A DNA stretch of 12,125 bases from NCBI GenBank assembly GCA_002315325.1, contig DCGU01000028.1, positions 1 to 12,125 of the forward strand, given 5' to 3'. The position numbers and the translations under genes were made by a program. Positions 10,716-12,125 of this stretch are shown here, in pieces (position 1 is the first letter of the stretch; every line of letters begins with the position of its first letter). The notes beneath the pieces were generated by a model, which was not told the DNA's origin, did not search any database, and was given only the letters and a program-made list of their open reading frames with translations. This DNA comes from Clostridiales bacterium UBA1770. GTDB lineage: Bacteria > Bacillota > Clostridia > Oscillospirales > CAG-272.

Positions 10716-11761
10716 TATACGTGTAAATATCCTTTAATCGTTAATAACGTGGCGTAGACACCGTCCACGTGGCTGCGCTCGTAGCCGTGGCTGGCAAAAA
10801 CGCCGGGGCCGATTAGGCCGTGGCGTACGTCATATCCGGCACGCAGCGTTGCTTCTACGTCGGAGCCGTAATGGGGGTATACGTCAATGGCGTAGTCGGC
10901 GCCCTCCGCTTTGGCAGCGGCGATGAGTTTGTTGGTGACGTCAAAATCGTAGGGGCCGCCTGAATCTTTGGCACAGATGGAAACCTGGCATTCGGTACAT
11001 TGAATGCCGTCACCGACGCATCCCATATCGACGCTGATGGCTTCACGTACGTCGGCGGGAATGGCGGCACTGCCGCCGTGACCGACTTCTTCATAGGTGG
11101 TGATCAGGGCATAGGTACGGCGCGGCAGCGTTATCTTGTTGTCGCATAAAAATTTAGCGAAGCCGAGCAGCGTTGCGACCGACAGTTTATCGTCCAAAAA
11201 GCGGCTCTTAATATAACCGGAGGGGGTAATATGGGCACGGGGGAACGGGCAGACGAAGTCGCCCACGTCGATGCCGAGAGCCTTGACGTCTTTGGCACTG
11301 CTGACGCGTTCATCCAATACGACTTCCACCGTGTCAAAGGAACGCTGTACGTCGTCCACGTTGGCATTTACGTGCACCGAGGGATTCAGTACCTGAATGG
11401 TCCCCTCAAACGTTTTGCCGGAGCGCGTGTGTACCGTGACGTTTTCCGTTTCGGTATTGGTGGCGTGCAGACCGCCGAGTTTGGTCATTTTCAGGCGGCC
11501 GTTTCCTTTGATTTCGCATACCATCGCGCCGAGCGTATCGGTGTGTGCTTCAAACAACAACGCCCCCTCGTCGCTTTGTGTTCCGCCGAAGTCAACGAGC
11601 AGCGCCCCCCGGTTGGTGAGTGACGTTTGGCAGCCGAGCGCGGCAAATGCGTCTTGAATCCAGGCAATGGCGTTTTTCGTGTATCCGGTCGGGCTGTCAA
11701 TCTGCAATAATGCAATGGCCTGCTCGGCGGCATATTGGGCGTATTTTTTATCTAACAGCAT
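10715..11761 (-). CDS. M42-family metallo-aminopeptidase
   Basis: A cytosolic di-metal peptidase of the M42 (FrvX/PepA/tetrahedral aminopeptidase) family, which trims N-terminal residues from peptides. Expected ligands are visible: H73 and D75 in EAHTDTLG, bridging D190 in RFLDDKLS, the catalytic pair E224-E225 in TTYEEVGHGG, D245 in SVDMG and H331 in ERSHVDGV. The last matches the family's RYxHSPxE. The 348-residue length is normal. A longer open frame reaches 11848, but the ATG at 11761 is preferred. GAGG (11770-11773) lies 8 bases upstream, and the longer form would overlap the preceding corrinoid gene in another frame. The gap to that gene's stop is 10 bases, and its stop codon overlaps this ribosome binding site, so expression is coupled. 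Substrate preference cannot be read from sequence. Confidence 0.92.
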   Translation of the reverse strand: MLLDKKYAQYAAEQAIALLQIDSPTGYTKNAIAWIQDAFAALGCQTSLTNRGALLVDFGGTQSDEGALLFEAHTDTLGAMVCEIKGNGRLKMTKLGGLHATNTETENVTVHTRSGKTFEGTIQVLNPSVHVNANVDDVQRSFDTVEVVLDERVSSAKDVKALGIDVGDFVCPFPRAHITPSGYIKSRFLDDKLSVATLLGFAKFLCDNKITLPRRTYALITTYEEVGHGGSAAIPADVREAISVDMGCVGDGIQCTECQVSICAKDSGGPYDFDVTNKLIAAAKAEGADYAIDVYPHYGSDVEATLRAGYDVRHGLIGPGVFASHGYERSHVDGVYATLLTIKGYLHV

Positions 11762-11771
11762 GGCAGCAACC

Positions 11772-12125
11772 TCATTTTTCATTCTTTTCTGTTTCGGCCA
11801 GGGCATACCGTACGGTTTCCATGGCGTCTTTACAGTAATAATCGGCACCGATTTTATCGGCGTATTCTTTGGTCAACACGGCTCCGCCGACCAGCGTTTT
11901 CACCCACGGCGTTTTTTCACGCAAAAGGGCAATGGTACGTTCCATGGCGGGCACCGTCGTCGTCATCAGGGCACTGAGCCCGACGAGCGGCGCACGATAT
12001 TGGATGACGGTGTCAACGACGACCTCGGGAGCGACGTCACGGCCCAAGTCAATGACGTTGAACCCGTAGTTTTCCAGCAGCAGTTTGACGATGTTTTTGC
12101 CGATGTCATGGATGTCGCCCTGCAC
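11772..12125 (-). CDS. Cobalamin-binding (corrinoid) methyltransferase protein, C-terminal part only
   Basis: The frame runs in from the right edge. The first visible codon, GTG, is internal, because it falls inside the VQGDIHDIGKN motif. The 117 visible residues are a B12-binding domain. D4-I-H-D-I-G supplies the DxHxxG loop, whose His ligates cobalt from below; SALMTTT is the SxL segment, and LVGGAVL is the GG motif contacting the nucleotide tail. The protein ends soon after the domain (GADYYCKDAMETVRYA plus a charged tail), so no MetH-type reactivation domain follows. It is either a free corrinoid protein of a methylamine, methanol or aryl-methyl transfer system, or the C-terminus of a short MetH-like homocysteine methyltransferase common in Clostridia. 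The ending resembles the latter, but the window cannot decide. Confidence 0.88.
   Translation of the reverse strand: MQGDIHDIGKNIVKLLLENYGFNVIDLGRDVAPEVVVDTVIQYRAPLVGLSALMTTTVPAMERTIALLREKTPWVKTLVGGAVLTKEYADKIGADYYCKDAMETVRYALAETEKNEK

Noticed and set aside
11762..11848. Longer N-terminus for the M42 peptidase
   Set aside because: The extension overlaps the corrinoid gene in another frame, is unlike the family N-terminus, and the ATG at 11761 has a well-placed GAGG.

Overview
The window looks like a chromosomal segment of a strictly anaerobic, moderately GC-rich Clostridia-type Firmicute. An Oscillospirales-like gut or anaerobic-digester organism is my best guess. The basis is the gene set: an oxygen-sensitive glycyl radical enzyme with its activase, a stand-alone redox-disulfide (DUF1858-type) protein, a TrmK-type tRNA methyltransferase, an M42 peptidase and a corrinoid protein. 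Ribosome binding sites are strong GGAGG types, and nearly every stop codon is TAA. I see no phage, IS, CRISPR, tRNA or rRNA, and the DNA is densely coding. No gene-free stretch exceeds 300 bases; the longest is the 173-base divergent promoter region at 7191-7363.

Layout. Minus strand, 1-7190, read right to left: glycyl radical enzyme (4983-7190), its radical-SAM activase (4104-4973), release factor 2 prfB (2880-3989), a small two-helix acidic membrane protein (2524-2826), a hairpin pair that looks like a terminator (2463-2498), the bifunctional NAD(P)H-hydrate repair enzyme nnr (885-2429), and a cytosolic glycosidase-like beta-propeller running off the left edge (1-864). Plus strand, 7364-8363: a 66-residue redox-disulfide protein, a strong terminator, and trmK. 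Minus strand, 8427-12125: a corrinoid-binding protein entering from the right edge, an M42 aminopeptidase, surE, and an exported class-3 lipase-like protein with a long acidic Pro/Asp/Glu linker. A bidirectional terminator at 8384-8417 separates trmK from the lipase-like gene.

How the genes work together. The clearest functional unit is the enzyme and activase pair. It is driven by an extended -10 promoter, divergent from a near-consensus promoter for the small redox-disulfide protein. The two -35 boxes flank a perfect 7-bp inverted repeat, placed where one regulator could control both directions. The glycyl radical enzyme is the most interesting item. It has the canonical C-terminal glycyl radical motif and an alignable catalytic-cysteine loop, but that loop reads Gly-Cys-Asn-Gln. 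It is neither the Gly-Cys-x-Glu of dehydratases, lyases and decarboxylases nor the Cys-Cys of pyruvate formate-lyase. The protein is also short (735 residues), and no microcompartment, transporter or pathway gene lies beside it, so its substrate is unknown. The other genes are mostly housekeeping: translation termination, tRNA modification, cofactor repair, nucleotide and peptide turnover. The lipase-like protein and the propeller are the accessory functions.
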